The notes beneath the pieces are model-generated. The model was not told where the DNA came from. It searched no databases and saw nothing but the letters and a program-made list of their open reading frames with translations. A stretch of DNA of 64,000 nt from Flammula alnicola (Eukaryota > Basidiomycota > Agaricomycetes > Agaricales > Strophariaceae). Shown here in pieces: positions 9,662 through 20,642 of this stretch. A program made the translations under genes and the position numbers. Location of the stretch: contig JADNRV010000039.1 in the NCBI GenBank assembly GCA_015499995.1, positions 300,873-364,872 on the forward strand, given 5' to 3'. Position 1 is the stretch's first letter, and the number at the start of each line of letters is the position of its first letter.

Positions 9662-12600
9662 ATGGAACCAGACACACCACAGCGCCAGAGCTCTCAGCAA
9701 GGTGGTTTTGCTACACCACTTGCTCGTCTACCGCCCCCGCAGCCACCTCTACAAGCAAGAGAAAGTCTCCACGATGAGGAATGACAAGATCGACAATATT
9801 TTGAAGGCGCTTGATGATGTCGGGTGGTCTATTCCTAGATTTCTCGAGGAATTATTTCAACCTGAGGGAGAAATAAATGGAAAAGTCATCAAGCGAAGCA
9901 ATAAACATCAACGCATGCTTACGACGATGCTCAACGGAACAGCAAAGCCATACATTGGTAGTATCTTGGACCTCATATATAACGAAGGGCTGTCGGTCGG
10001 CTTCACCCGGACGGATCACTCAATCTCTCCTGGTCAAAATATGTTCGTGCCATCCGGCGAGAAGGGCGACATTTTATATGTAACCCCGGCTATGGCAACA
10101 TGGGCTGTGCGGTTAGTTGGAAACCTTGTCAATAAAGAGGCAGAGACGATGATCGCGAAAGAATCAGGCTTGCACCTGCGAGCAGCAGCAAAGGAGGGTG
10201 GTGGTAACGAGGCATATAAGGTATCGTGGAATGCTGTGAGCTCATTTACCTTGCGAGGCCTTGAAGATATCGGCGAGCGTTATGATCCAGCAATGTCACA
10301 TATAATCAATTCATACACCACGGCGGGATTCGCAGGTGCTGCACCTGGCCAAGTAGTGGCAATTCGCACCTATCGGCCACAAAATTTGGTTAGTGTCACG
10401 TTTAGCGGCTACATTTATTTCACTTACCATAACCTGTAATGTTCAGGTTGGAGTGAATGCACTCATGAGCCTGACATTTGGCCGTTGAAACCGTGCCAAT
10501 CTTTACCAATTGTGTCGAGGAATCTTTTTCTTCGCATCAAAACTTCCTCAAGTGGTGTACCGCATTGAAAGCCGCATCGGGCAATCGGTGTCTTACCCAA
10601 CAGTCTACCAAGCTCTTCGTGAGATGTCAAAAGGCAAGCGGGAGGATCTAAAAGAAGCAATTAAAGCAGGAAAACATTTCATCGTTGTAAGTGACAACAT
10701 TCAGACTTACGCACGACAACGGGACCACCGAATTGGAAGAGAAAACAAGATGATTACGGGATTGGCTGCTACCGCTATCGAAATGCAAGATGCCGATCCA
10801 CGCGCATTCGATCTACAAGATTTGCTCCAACGGCAGACTCGACAGGAAAGAAAAGGACTAACCGTGGAAATGCTCTTGAACGACCTTGATTCTAATCACA
10901 TAGAGAACGTCGCAGTGGTACAATTCCTTCGTGTGCTGGCTGGGTATGTCCCGAAGCTGGCTACAGCATATCAAGACGAAATCAATCAATATGCAGCTGA
11001 TAAACTGAAGAAGAATCCCAAACCTCAAGGCCGCTTGAGCAAGATCATACCACTTGCGACGAATAGTGCCGATGAAATGCATGTACAAGGCATGAAGGAA
11101 GGTATCCTCGATTTCATGTCAACGCAGCTGGGAATTACAGCAGAGAACTTGAACAATACGGTGCATATAATGAGCGGTGATGGCAAAACTTACAGTATGT
11201 TTCTCTTGGTCAAAAAGATTCTCGCCGCCGAACCCTCAGATTTCGACTCACTTCGATGGCTTGTACCACTTCTCGAGCTCTGGCACACAAAGTGGACAGA
11301 CCTCAGCAGGATTGTGCGAACGCACTGGGGTTCAACAAACGATCCATCTTCACTAGCCAGCATTGCTGATGCCGCAAATTGCCCCACGCCAAGTGACATG
11401 CGTAAAGTAAACTTTTACGATGGCGCGCATCTAGTTAATATTGCTCTTGATGCAAACCTCCTAAATTGCTGGGAGTGCGTCGTTACTTTGTAATTTATGA
11501 CACTGATAGATTGAAACTTACAACTTTGAAACAGGATCTACTTCAATACCAACGATCTCGTCGCACATTTCACGGATATAGCTAACCCAACATTTGAAGA
11601 CTTGAAAACAATTGCAAGGTTATTAGCTCGCTGACATGCCACAACTCATGCATACCATTGCGCACGATTTCCCGAGACTTACAGCACACATGGGCCGCCA
11701 ACTGGTTCTCCATGGGTAGCACGGGCTACTGAAATAGCAAGTGACGTCATCGTAGAAGAGGCCGGTAGCGAAAATGAAGCAGATTCCTTACCTGACTTGC
11801 CCATCCCGAATCTTGCACGAAACGATGGTGATCTCACGCTGGAAAATTCGACATTATTCATGCGGAATGCAATTTGGTGGCGTGAGGTCTGTATATCCAT
11901 TGCTGAGGGGGATACAGGACGTACATGGGAGGTATTGAAGGTAATTTCTGACAGCTTCAAATGTCGCCAGCATCACTCAACTCTTTGAAGCACTGGCTCT
12001 TTACCTTTTCGGGAAGCGACAACCCATACTATTCCCAATTTCTGCTCGAGATGTATTGTTCCTTCAAGTGGGACTTTAATCGGTTCCTGGTGGATGCTAT
12101 TCAAAACAACTGGACGGCGAACACAAGCGGAAAGCCTGGACACGAGATCGAGCTTGATCTGTTACAGGAACATTCAAATCTTTGGCTCGAGGATCTTGCG
12201 CAACATAATGGGAAGGAATTTGACGAACCATTCTATCGTGAAGTCCTCTCTATGAGCGTCATTGAATTTTTGAAGCTAAAGGATGAAATGGAGGAGACAG
12301 TTCTCTTGAAACGAAGAAGCAAAAAACACAGCGAACCTCATCTTGATCCTGAACTGAGGACTGTCATGGAACTACTGCGCGACAAAGAGGTTAATCGGTA
12401 CCGATCTGGGAGAAATGAAGGATTCGAGGTTTCGGATGACTTCGCAGCAGGTGTTCTCACACTCAAGAAACAAAAAATCCGTGATTTCCTGTTCGAAAGC
12501 ACCCTGACTACGAATGTTCTGCGAATGCACAATGACGACGGTCACAATGAGGTCTACGAGGCCACTGAGACTACTATCAATCCAGAAGACGAAGCCCTGC

Positions 12601-12716
12601 AGATGGATCAGTCAGACGAACTCAATGATGACCAGCATCGCGTACCGCATAACAGAATGGTATCGATTAACGGGGAAGTCTGGATGGCAGAAGCCAGTAA
12701 GTCGTTGATTTTTTAA
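9662..12716 (+). CDS. DUF6589-family protein (possible transposase relative)
   Basis: Multi-exon plus-strand gene. The likely start is ATG 9662 (MEPDTPQ) or ATG 9774 (MRNDKIDNILK); the frames differ, so the 5' exon structure is open. Segments: a helical N-terminus (FLEELF, ILDLIYNEGLS, TWAVRLVGNLVNKEAE, VSWNAVSSFTLRGLEDIGER); a middle exon 10510-11493 with VSDNIQTYARQRDHRIG and HIMSGDGKTYSMFLLVKKIL, then WLVPLLELWHTKWTDL; and a C-terminal exon 11961-12716 with FLLEMYCSFKWDF, then ELDLLQEHSNLWLEDLAQ. This organisation matches DUF6589 proteins of Agaricomycetes as I remember them. The spaced Asp (SDN), Asp (SGDG) and Glu (LQEH) could form a DDE-type triad; that is inference. An Asp/Glu-rich tail ends at 12716 or in a short further exon after the donor-like GTAAGT at 12698. 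It overlaps the 3' end of the convergent helicase gene. Confidence 0.75.
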
Positions 12717-14928
12717 GATTGGTAAGGGCTAACCTTGGTCGCTTGTTCCGTACCTCTTCCTCCAGCTCTCCCAGGTGATAGCGCTTCCCACTGATACGGA
12801 CAGGGAGACTTGGAGCAAGTGGAGGTATCCAATCTGGAGAATCAAATCCTTCCGGATCTGGCTGTTGCGAATGGAAGGCCTTGCGCGCAGGTATACGGAT
12901 TGTTAGCGAGTTTGACAGAGCAGGAGGCTGGTTCTCTTTATCGAGCTCCTTGCTTCGCTCATCTGATGGAGTAGCCATTTGCAGTATTCTTTAACTTAAC
13001 GTGATGAATGTGCATACCTTTATTCCTGGCCCGAGTCGTTGCTGCCTTCTGAGCCTTTTTGGTTTTTGTCAGTATTGTCCGTAAGTCATATTGCCTATTC
13101 AATGTTTCCGCAAGACTGAATAAAGCATCACCGTCTTCCGTTAGAAACTTCCATCCCGCGAGATGAACATCAAGCGCCTGACGAGCACGTAACAGGTGTA
13201 AGTTATCGAGAACTTGCTGGGTTGAGATACCAGCCCAAAACACAGTGTAAGGGAGAGAGAATAGTGCCACGTCACTCTTCATGGCCCATCGGCGAACAGC
13301 AAAATCTTCGAGCCAAAGAGCAGCATTGGCTTGGTAGGGTTTGGACATGGGTGGAGGCGGCAAAGGGCCATACAGTTTTCGAGGTTTGGAGGGAGTACTG
13401 ATGGGAAGGCTGGGATCAGAAGGTAAGATGAAACCGACGGGCATTAAAGCTGGGCATGGGTTTTCCCAGAACGGCTGACAGCTGCTGCATGGAAGTGGAC
13501 GTAGCGCGGCATGACAATTGTCCTTCGATTTCTCACCAGGATTGCCCAGTCTGATGTTTGATATTGCAATGAGGCAGGAGCCATCGACGTGCGCGCGCGT
13601 GACCGCGTGGAGGCCCTCGTCCATTTCAATCACGGCTTTTCTGGTTTTTGCAATTGGATTGTCCGCTTCCTGGATTTCGGCACGGATACCAGAGGCAATG
13701 GATGGCTCGACATATGTCCACCCTCGTGCCGGTGTGGTCAGATTTCATCCTGCACGTCCATTTTGCTGAATGAGGGCTGATAATGTAGACGGTAGGCCAA
13801 GGTTGACAGAATCTGTGATGTTTCGCAGGTTCATTCCCATTCCGAATGCGATGGTCGCTACGATCACAGATGTGTCGGTGTTGTTTGCGAAAAGGTCGAG
13901 AGTTTTGGTGTTATAGGTGGCGGAGGTAATTGAGGTCCACATTCGCACATTCGCGAGGCGTGGCACTCCTTGTGGGTATGATCTACATCCATAAAGGGCA
14001 ACCCGAAAGCACAAGTCGATACTTTTGCAATAAACGACGGCCTTGACTCCCGGTTTGAAGACCCATGCAATGTCGGGGAAGCTGTATCCGCCTAATGTGT
14101 GACTGAGATCCTTGATTATAAGGCGCACATTGGGTCGCTCGGACGAGAGACGGATGAGATGGAATCGACCGGGTTTGAGGCGAAGCTCTCGGAATAAGGC
14201 GTCCGAGTCTTTGCCTTCAGCGAGCGTAGCTGTCAAAATCACGGGTGTTGCAAGGGGTGGAAGGCGTTTGCAAAGGCTACCGATTTGCTTGTAAGCCTCC
14301 CTAAAGTCGTTTCCCCAAGGTACGAGGACGTGTGCTTCGTCAACGCCGAATACGACCAGGTTTCCCCGGATTGCTTCATTGTTGATAACGGCGTTGAAGT
14401 CCTTCGATGTGAGTCTCTCGGCCGAGAGGATGATGACCGAGTATCTGCACTCGCAAATCTCCTTGATGATGTTACGGCCTTCGTCGGAGGCGGCCCGCAG
14501 TGTTTCGGCAGTCAACGAGATTGTGCATAGACCAAATCCCGCAATTTCGCGCGGCTAAGACATACAGTGAGAAAGATCAGTCCAGCGAGCAGTAATCGAG
14601 ATTATGAACATACGTGAGCATTTCCCAGCTCAATCAACGGTGTCACTATCAATGCAAGAGGTGCAGGTGGGGGTGCGGGGAGGTTGCCCCTCGGATTCCT
14701 CAACAGGTGCCTTAGAATAATGATTGGGACAAAGAAGGCGGCTGTTTTCCCCCAACCAGTGGAGGCAATCAAGACGGTAGGGATTTTTTGGAGTGTATGG
14801 GCCCAGCAATCAACTTGCGAGTCTCGGGGTCCATTTTGCCATTGAGGAATTGCGCTTTCGACTATCTCGCGGATGACAGTACGGCCCTCGAGAGAAGCCC
14901 AGGAGAAGTCGGTAGAGGAAGCAGCCAT
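12667..14928 (-). pseudogene. RecQ-like DEAH helicase, interrupted by an in-frame TGA in motif VI
   Basis: Starts at ATG 14928 (MAASSTDFSW). A Q-like motif (RDSQVDCWAHTLQ) precedes Walker A (ASTGWGKT, Lys61). An intron lies at about 14556-14617 (GTATGT..TCTTAG). Then come DEAH (FGVDEAHVL), motif III-like LTATL, GVKAVVYCKS, VATIAFGMGMN and motif VI LIQQNGRAG. The next codon is TGA (13745-13747). The same frame continues without another stop as NLTTPARGWTYVEPS, onward through a Cys motif (PCSSCQPFWENPC) to a donor at 13016, a likely 55-nt intron and a short last exon. RecQ-type enzymes unwind DNA 3' to 5'. One C-to-T change (CGA to TGA, replacing the second Arg of GRAGR) explains the stop. I cannot exclude an unusual splice. 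It converges with the DUF6589 gene. Confidence 0.78.
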
Positions 14929-15005
14929 AAGTTAATTCATTAAAAGAGCGGCCTAGAGGTAAAGTACAACTGGAGGATAAGTAACACGATAAGATAATGG
15001 ACTTA

Positions 15006-15278
15006 CAGTGACTTGCATATCAAACTGCACACGGATTTTTTTTCCGACTTGCTGACAAAGTGATGGTGCCTCGCGGCATGCCTCGGCTGCCACCACAGAC
15101 ACGAAGGTTCGGATGGTGCCTCTCGGCACCCAACTGCCGAGAGTTGGCGGAGCAGCTCCCAGCCTCCCACTGCCGAACCTCCGTCTCCGTGTTGGCAGCC
15201 GAGGATGCCGCGAGGCACCATCACTTTGTCAGCAAGTCGAAAAAAAAATCCGTGTGCAGTTTGATATGCAAGTCACTG
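15006..15278. mobile_element. Tc1/mariner-type MITE with ~105-bp inverted repeats
   Basis: 273 bp flanked by TA on both sides (15004-15005, 15279-15280). The ends start CAGTGACTTGCATATCAAAC and the arms match for about 105 bp with few differences. The TA duplication and CAGT tips fit Tc1/mariner. There are no coding motifs; small frames inside are artefacts of the palindrome. Confidence 0.9.
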
Positions 15279-15280
15279 TA

Positions 15281-16071
15281 CAGTTATCCACCACTCACTG
15301 ACACAAACATTTTCTCGGCCTTTGCTACAAAGGAACCACGAAACATCACATAAATTTTAGTCGTACAAAATGTCTAAATACATTCATAGTACTTAAATTC
15401 TAAGTCTCAAAATATTCACAGTTCATTGCGTGGAGTTATGGAATGAAAAGTGAAATCCATCACGGAAACGAGTCAATGACACAGTCACCGATTTCTCTTT
15501 TTGGACGATTCCAGAGTTTGCTCTTTTCAACCTCGGAAATTTGGTATTCATGGCGGTAGAGAGCGACAGCGCGTGCAAAAAGTCGGTTTCTTGTTTCGTA
15601 GTTGATTTGTCGTTTCTTCAGCTTGGACTTTGCGCGTCCGACCATTTTTATGAGAGAAATGGTCTTTTTTCCGAGAGGACCAGGGTGCTTCCTGTTTAGG
15701 GAGCGTGACTCAGTGTCACACAATGAATCTCGCCTCTTCATCCCTACACCCTGTACTTCATTTTGGAGCTTTCTTTTCCCACTTCCTTGTGCTGAATAAT
15801 ATGTATTTAACATCTATGAACTATTTTATTAAAAGTTTGGGCCCAAAAACAGGCCTGTATTGACGTCTGAGGCTGTGAGATGTTCTTAAGGGCTTCCAAT
15901 CTTCTTGTCATTAATTCTACAGGATGATATATTCTTATCTGAACACATATCAAGATTCAAGACAATTAACTAAACCTCCATGATTATTGTCTAAGCGATA
16001 CGAGAAGGATTGAAGCCGTGGGATGTGTTTGTGTCAGTGACCGGTTTGTGTCAGTGAGTGATGGATAACTG
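15281..16071. mobile_element. TA-flanked non-autonomous Tc1/mariner-like element
   Basis: 791 bp between TA at 15279-15280 and TA at 16072-16073. Terminal repeats of about 28 bp start CAGTTATCCA and include CACTGACACAAAC, with one mismatch between ends; the right end carries a second copy of CACTGACACAAAC. A minus-strand frame at 15460-15813 encodes a basic 117-residue peptide (KKTISLIKMVGRAKSKLKKR) that I cannot assign. The left TA is shared with the MITE at 15006-15278. Confidence 0.8.
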
Positions 16072-16073
16072 TA

Positions 16074-17238
16074 AATAAAAGGTCGACTTCGTCTCCAGCG
16101 CCTTGCTGCATCGGCAACACTGTCACATTTGTCACGCCTTAAAAGGATAAAGATCGCCATTTCAGAGAGACTACTTATATATAGAGACAACTATGTCTAG
16201 AGGCGAAGTTATTATGACTTCAAAGCATCAGGCTAGGCATCATCACTGATTTCACACTTCTTGGAAGGGCTAGATTGAGCTGAACAAAGAAACAACATTG
16301 GTTGTTACAGGTCTGAAACTGTACCGTTTTCGAGCAGTTACCTTGGTTTTATTGCACAACAGATGGAATAGCTTACTGTACCCTGTCAGGTAAAGAATAT
16401 TATCAAAAAAAAATTGTGCGGAAGCTGCAAGGAACTGTGCGTAGCACGGAACTGCGCTAATGATATCATAAATTAGAATTTGGGAACAAGTACAAGATTC
16501 GAAAATACATTGAGGTAATCGACAAGAACGCAAGCAAAACGCAAGTTGAATGAGAATTCTATTTGGTGATGATTGACAAGAAGACGTAACCATCCAAACC
16601 AAACAAATATTGGGACAAAACTCGATTTCAAGTTGAATGGTATAAACTTTTATTTGGTGGTGATTGACAGGAAGACGTAACCATCCAAACCAAACAAACA
16701 ATGGGACAAAAGTCCACTTCCTTATATAGTGAATTTAGACCGGGAGAAGCCTCTCTGCTACGCAGCAAGGCGACAAACGACGCGTTCATCAAGATCACGT
16801 TGACCTTTACACGTGCCTCGGGATGCTAAATCCGATCGGTGTTTCATGTCCTTTAGGACCGAATCGACACAAAGAATCTGGGGTTTGGAAAAGACGCCGT
16901 GCATGAACGGCGTTCTGCACGGCGGCAACCACCGAAGATGACCAAGCTCACCTAATCTGGTCGCGGCTCGTAGCTGACGCTTCGGCATACGATTAATTTG
17001 GCACCGCCACTTCCGTCAGCCACCCGCCCCGTCCGACCGCCCACCACAAGGCGTTCAACATGGATTGAACATTCTCGCCGGGAAATAATATCACACCGCC
17101 GTATCCTGAAAGTCTTTATGTATCTCCTAAATAAAATTTAACGACTTTCAGAGCATAAATAATTGAAAAGCAACCCTCAAGGCATAAGAAATTGAATTTT
17201 CTACTGTTAAATTGAGGTATATTACATTATTTACAAGG
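16074..17238. other. Intergenic, AT-rich, with one tandem repeat
   Basis: No gene recognised. A degenerate tandem duplication lies at 16542-16711 (listed separately). Small frames at 16270-16701 and 16758-16988 show no family motifs. Confidence 0.4.
16542..16711. repeat. Degenerate ~87-bp tandem duplication
   Basis: Two copies start CAAGTTGAATG at 16542 and 16629. They share ATTTGGTG.TGATTGACA.GAAGACGTAACCATCC and a following CAAACCAAACAAA tract, with scattered substitutions and a small indel. Confidence 0.8.
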
Positions 17239-17240
17239 TA

Positions 17241-17904
17241 GTGGATGACTTCCCGTAGGAATCTGAAGCAGGTTTAGAGCTCTAAACCTGCTTCAAACCT
17301 TATTTGCCGAGGTCTAGATCTCGGCATGGCCGTGGCTCAGAATATGGCCGCACTTCAGAACCTTTTCAAACTCTAAATTCTGGCAAGGGGTCAGGACCCT
17401 CTGCCAGATGATAAAAAATATTAAAAACATCTTCAAACGCCTCCAGATGACCCAAAATGTTCTTGAGATGAATCTGAGTCGGGGCTCAGTCAGTTTTTGG
17501 CGATGACACAATGATGACATAAGCCGACCGGCCCGACCCTAACCGCCTACCATTTTGCTACCATTCCCCAACAAATTTCTTGCTTGCTCATGGACTTTCC
17601 AATGAACCACAAATGCCAACTTTGGTTGGGACAGTCTTGAAGAGTCCCCATTCCCAACTTCCCATACAGCATTCAGTCTGCCAAATGATATCCTTGAAAG
17701 GCAGCATCGTGAAATTGCCATTCTTGGTCTGTGGGAACAAGGGTCAACGGCTTCAGAGCCTGCTTCAGAGCCTGCTTCAGATTTAGAGCTTATGGTTTAC
17801 GGTCTGGAAAAAGACGTTCTAAACTTTTACAAATCGGAGTTTGAACAATTTTATAAAATATGAAGCAAGTTTAGAGTTCCAAATTCCTACGGGAAGTCAT
17901 CCAG
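17241..17904. mobile_element. TA-flanked non-autonomous Tc1/mariner-like element
   Basis: 664 bp between TA at 17239-17240 and TA at 17905-17906. Ends read (G/C)TGGATGACTTCCCGTAGGAA on the two strands. Subterminal motifs around GAAGCAGGTTTAGAG recur, and the left one is itself a small palindrome (GGTTTAGAGCTCTAAACC). No transposase coding was recognised. Confidence 0.8.
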
Positions 17905-18147
17905 TAATCACAAACCCTGTATAATAGACCTGAATGTCTGTATATTTATCGCATAGAACCTCAATAGCGTCTACTGTAACCCACGGCGTTGACAAATGCG
18001 AGCGTTCTGGCGGGAGATACAAGCCCCGGCGTTTGCCGCCGTTCTTTGATGGCGTCTGGAACGGCGTTCTTTCCAACTTACGGATGCCCTCGAATCGACC
18101 CACTCACTCAAAGTCCGGCAAATTGAAGAAGACTAAGTTCGACCAGC

Positions 18148-18155
18148 TATAAAAG
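18148..18155 (+). promoter_or_regulatory. TATA box for the gene at 18276
   Basis: TATAAAAG lies 121 bp upstream of the ATG and is followed by a pyrimidine-rich stretch (TCTCTTCTTG..., CTTCATCTTCATC), as is common before fungal start codons. Confidence 0.55.
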
Positions 18156-18275
18156 TCTCTTCTTGATGACCCCACTTGCACTTCTAGCTATACCTATACC
18201 TTTCCAGCGTCATCTTCATCTTCATCAGCGATAAACCCCCCTGTACAAAACCCCAGCTATACCGCACCAATCGAC

Positions 18276-19106
18276 ATGCGCACCTTCAAAGTCCGAGGCC
18301 TCTTCGGGTTCAACGCCGCCTTTACCACCAATGTTCCCGGCACATTGACCATCTCTTTCCCTACCTTTAACAGGGGCAATCGGGTGCAGTCTGAGCCATT
18401 GCCCCCTCGGGATGACGAAGATATGGAGATGCGCGCGCCGGAGCCTGTTCCCCGTGCGCGCAGCGAGTGCTCTATCATAATACCCGAGGAAAACCTTGTC
18501 CAGGTCTCTAGACGCGATGTAAGCATAGATCGGTTGATCTTCATCCCGGATAACCCTAATTTCGTTATACAGACCTTAACCCTACCTAAAGCAAACGAGG
18601 ATTTGTTTGCTTTCGCTCAGGGCCCCACTTCTCCGGGCAGGAATAAGAGGCGGCTGGGGGATGTGGATGAGGAGGAGGAGGATGCGATGAATACCACTGA
18701 TGATGGGGATGGGTGTCTGTCGGCGGAGGGTGGGAGCGACCTGAAGAAACGTCGGCTTACGCCTGAACCGTCGTCACAAGGCGGTCCCCCCTCCTCGCAG
18801 ACGACGTTGGTGCCCCCGACGAAACAATACCCGGCGCCGCTGCACACCTATAACCCCGAGTACTACCCCGAGGTGGCGAGCATCATCGAGTCGTCGTCGC
18901 AGTCGTCGTCACAGCCGTGGCCTGTTGTTGTCCTGCCGGAGCGGTCGGACACGCCGCCGTTGGATGAGGGGGGCAGGGAGATCGCACCCGGGCCATCACA
19001 GGGGCAAGGGTGGAGTCCGGGCAAGGGCACCAAGTTGGTGCATCCGAGGGAGAGGAAGGCGATGAAGAGGGCGTTGAGTCGGACGCAGACGTTTGCGCAG
19101 CTGTGA
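18276..19106 (+). CDS. Unrecognised 276-residue, mostly disordered protein
   Basis: Single open frame from ATG 18276 to TGA 19104-19106, with a TATA box at a sensible distance. The first ~100 residues look folded (MRTFKVRGLFGFNAAF, VPGTLTISFPTF, SIDRLIFIPDNPNF, QTLTLPK). Then come an acidic run (DVDEEEEDAMNTTDDGDG), a basic KKRRL patch that could be a nuclear signal, a Pro/Ser linker with Ser repeats (SSSQSSSQPW), and a basic C-terminal tail (HPRERKAMKRALSRTQTF). GC content rises in this frame, which supports real coding. I do not recognise a family. Confidence 0.6.
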   Translation: MRTFKVRGLFGFNAAFTTNVPGTLTISFPTFNRGNRVQSEPLPPRDDEDMEMRAPEPVPRARSECSIIIPEENLVQVSRRDVSIDRLIFIPDNPNFVIQTLTLPKANEDLFAFAQGPTSPGRNKRRLGDVDEEEEDAMNTTDDGDGCLSAEGGSDLKKRRLTPEPSSQGGPPSSQTTLVPPTKQYPAPLHTYNPEYYPEVASIIESSSQSSSQPWPVVVLPERSDTPPLDEGGREIAPGPSQGQGWSPGKGTKLVHPRERKAMKRALSRTQTFAQL

Positions 19107-19727
19107 TTATCCTTTCCCCTCTCTCTTTCTGCTTTTTTGGGTGATCTGGGTCTCGTGCGATTGCATACCTTATGCATATGGTCTGACGGACATGTCATGC
19201 GATAATACAAGACATACGAGATGATGTCTGCTACTCTACTTCTCTGGTGCTTTTTGATCTGGGTCTCGTGCGGTTGTATATGCATACGGTCTAACGGACA
19301 TTACATGCTATAAGACACGAGACGGACGTGCCTGTTACTCTACTTCTCCGGTGTTGTTGTTCTGTAATGCTGATGCTGAGATGTGCTTTGTGTTCGTAGG
19401 ATAGTGTAGGATTGCCCCATCCCTCCTCCGTGCGTTGCTGGGAGCTCTTGGAGAGTGTATCGCTTGCTTGGTTGCTTGGGATTAGCGGGCTTGGGACCTT
19501 GGGATCGGCCTTGGATTCGGCCTTGGATTCGGAAATGGAAGTTTACTAGTACTTATGGGAGATAGAACTTGTACGATGGAGGTTTTGTGCGTACTACATA
19601 TTTTTGTACTTGTACTTGGTCGTTGTCGGTGGGGATTCGTAGACTTGCTGGAGGGTTGGTGAATTATAAACATCTGTGATATTTCAGCGACAAAACTGAT
19701 CATTATTGCATCATCCCAGGCGCTGAT
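19107..19727. other. 3' region with tandem repeat, no further gene seen
   Basis: Between two plus-strand genes. It holds the ~113-bp tandem repeat described separately and otherwise nothing recognisable. Confidence 0.4.
19143..19350. repeat. ~113-bp imperfect tandem duplication downstream of the 18276 gene
   Basis: GATCTGGGTCTCGTGCG occurs at 19143 and again at 19256, each followed by TATGCATA.GGTCT.ACGGACAT and a shared TACTCTACTTCTC.GGTG tail. The two units differ at scattered positions. Confidence 0.8.
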
Positions 19728-20642
19728 ATGAGGTTTTATGCTCTCATTGCAGTCGCTCACCAATATCGACTCGTGAACCTTACTTCCTGCATGTCATGCA
19801 TCCCATCTGCTTCCGATGGCCGCGATTGCAAGGCTCTCTATAGAGCCTTCGCCGCTGCGTCGGTCCCGCAGGCTCGTATTCTCGAGGACGCCCAGAGGTT
19901 TCTTACCGTACCACCACCTGAGATCCAACCTACCGCTCGCCGCTTCCCGTCAGTCACCAGATTGCGCAAATGGGGCCCATCCACCGAGTACCTATCATTC
20001 CAGATTCTGGGGTTCCATCCTGACCGACAAAGCTATCGTCTTTTATATCTCGCAGAGACGACAGGCCCTGAGAAGCGGACCATTATCGTCGAGTTCGCAC
20101 GAGAGTATTCGGTCGAGTTGCATGCCTTCTGCGCTCAACGTGGCTACGCACCTTGCATCCTCGCTTTTGAACGTCTTCCTGGTGGATGGAAAGCAATCAC
20201 AATGGAGTATATTGTTTCTGGTGTCATCATCACCAAATCGTCAGGACTGGACGCCTGCAGAGATAGGTGGACAATGGAGTTATCACGACTTGTGGACGCC
20301 TTTCATGCGGAAGGCATGGTTCATGGCGATCTGCGAGAAGCGAACGTAATCTGTAATGACCGGAATGTGATGCTACTCGACTTCGATTGGGGCGGTCAAG
20401 ATGGACAGGTGTTTTACCCCACCCCCAACCTGAACAGCGAGTTGCTTGAGGGTCGATCCTCGGATAGCCTGAAAATTACCAACGAAGACGACAATCGGAT
20501 CTTGAAGAAGACACTTGGAAAGCTCAGTCGATATGCTCCAAAGGTGCTTTTGTCATTATATAATTCTACTTTCGCCGGCTTTAATATAGCTGTATGCTCC
20601 TGGAGAAATGCTCTTCCAGTTGATGTCTATAGTTTTTGTTAA
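19728..20642 (+). CDS. Fungal protein-kinase-like protein
   Basis: Open frame of 304 codons from ATG 19728 to TAA 20642. The C-terminal half has a kinase-type catalytic loop, MVHGDLREANVI (His199, Asp201), then MLLDFDWGG (Asp218-Trp221) in place of the DFG loop. This is the HGDLR/DFDWG variant common in lineage-expanded kinase-like proteins of mushrooms. Upstream, IIVEFAREYSVELHAFC resembles the strand that usually carries the ATP-binding Lys in this family, but here the residue is Glu122. LPGGWKAITMEYI fits the hinge. After residue 250 the sequence loses resemblance. It may be a pseudokinase or a decayed copy. The start is the first ATG; an upstream exon cannot be excluded. Confidence 0.6.
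   Translation: MRFYALIAVAHQYRLVNLTSCMSCIPSASDGRDCKALYRAFAAASVPQARILEDAQRFLTVPPPEIQPTARRFPSVTRLRKWGPSTEYLSFQILGFHPDRQSYRLLYLAETTGPEKRTIIVEFAREYSVELHAFCAQRGYAPCILAFERLPGGWKAITMEYIVSGVIITKSSGLDACRDRWTMELSRLVDAFHAEGMVHGDLREANVICNDRNVMLLDFDWGGQDGQVFYPTPNLNSELLEGRSSDSLKITNEDDNRILKKTLGKLSRYAPKVLLSLYNSTFAGFNIAVCSWRNALPVDVYSFC

Noticed and set aside
12667..14928. Subtelomeric (telomere-linked) RecQ helicase as a sign of a chromosome end
   Set aside because: No TTAGGG array is visible anywhere in the window, and RecQ-like genes are also dispersed in mushroom genomes.
15003..15353. Short open frames with repeated ...MMVPRG... starts
   Set aside because: They lie in the two arms of a MITE and are mirror artefacts of its palindrome.
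15460..15813. Basic 117-residue frame as a Tc1/mariner transposase remnant
   Set aside because: No DDE or helix-turn-helix motif could be recognised, so it is only mentioned within the element.
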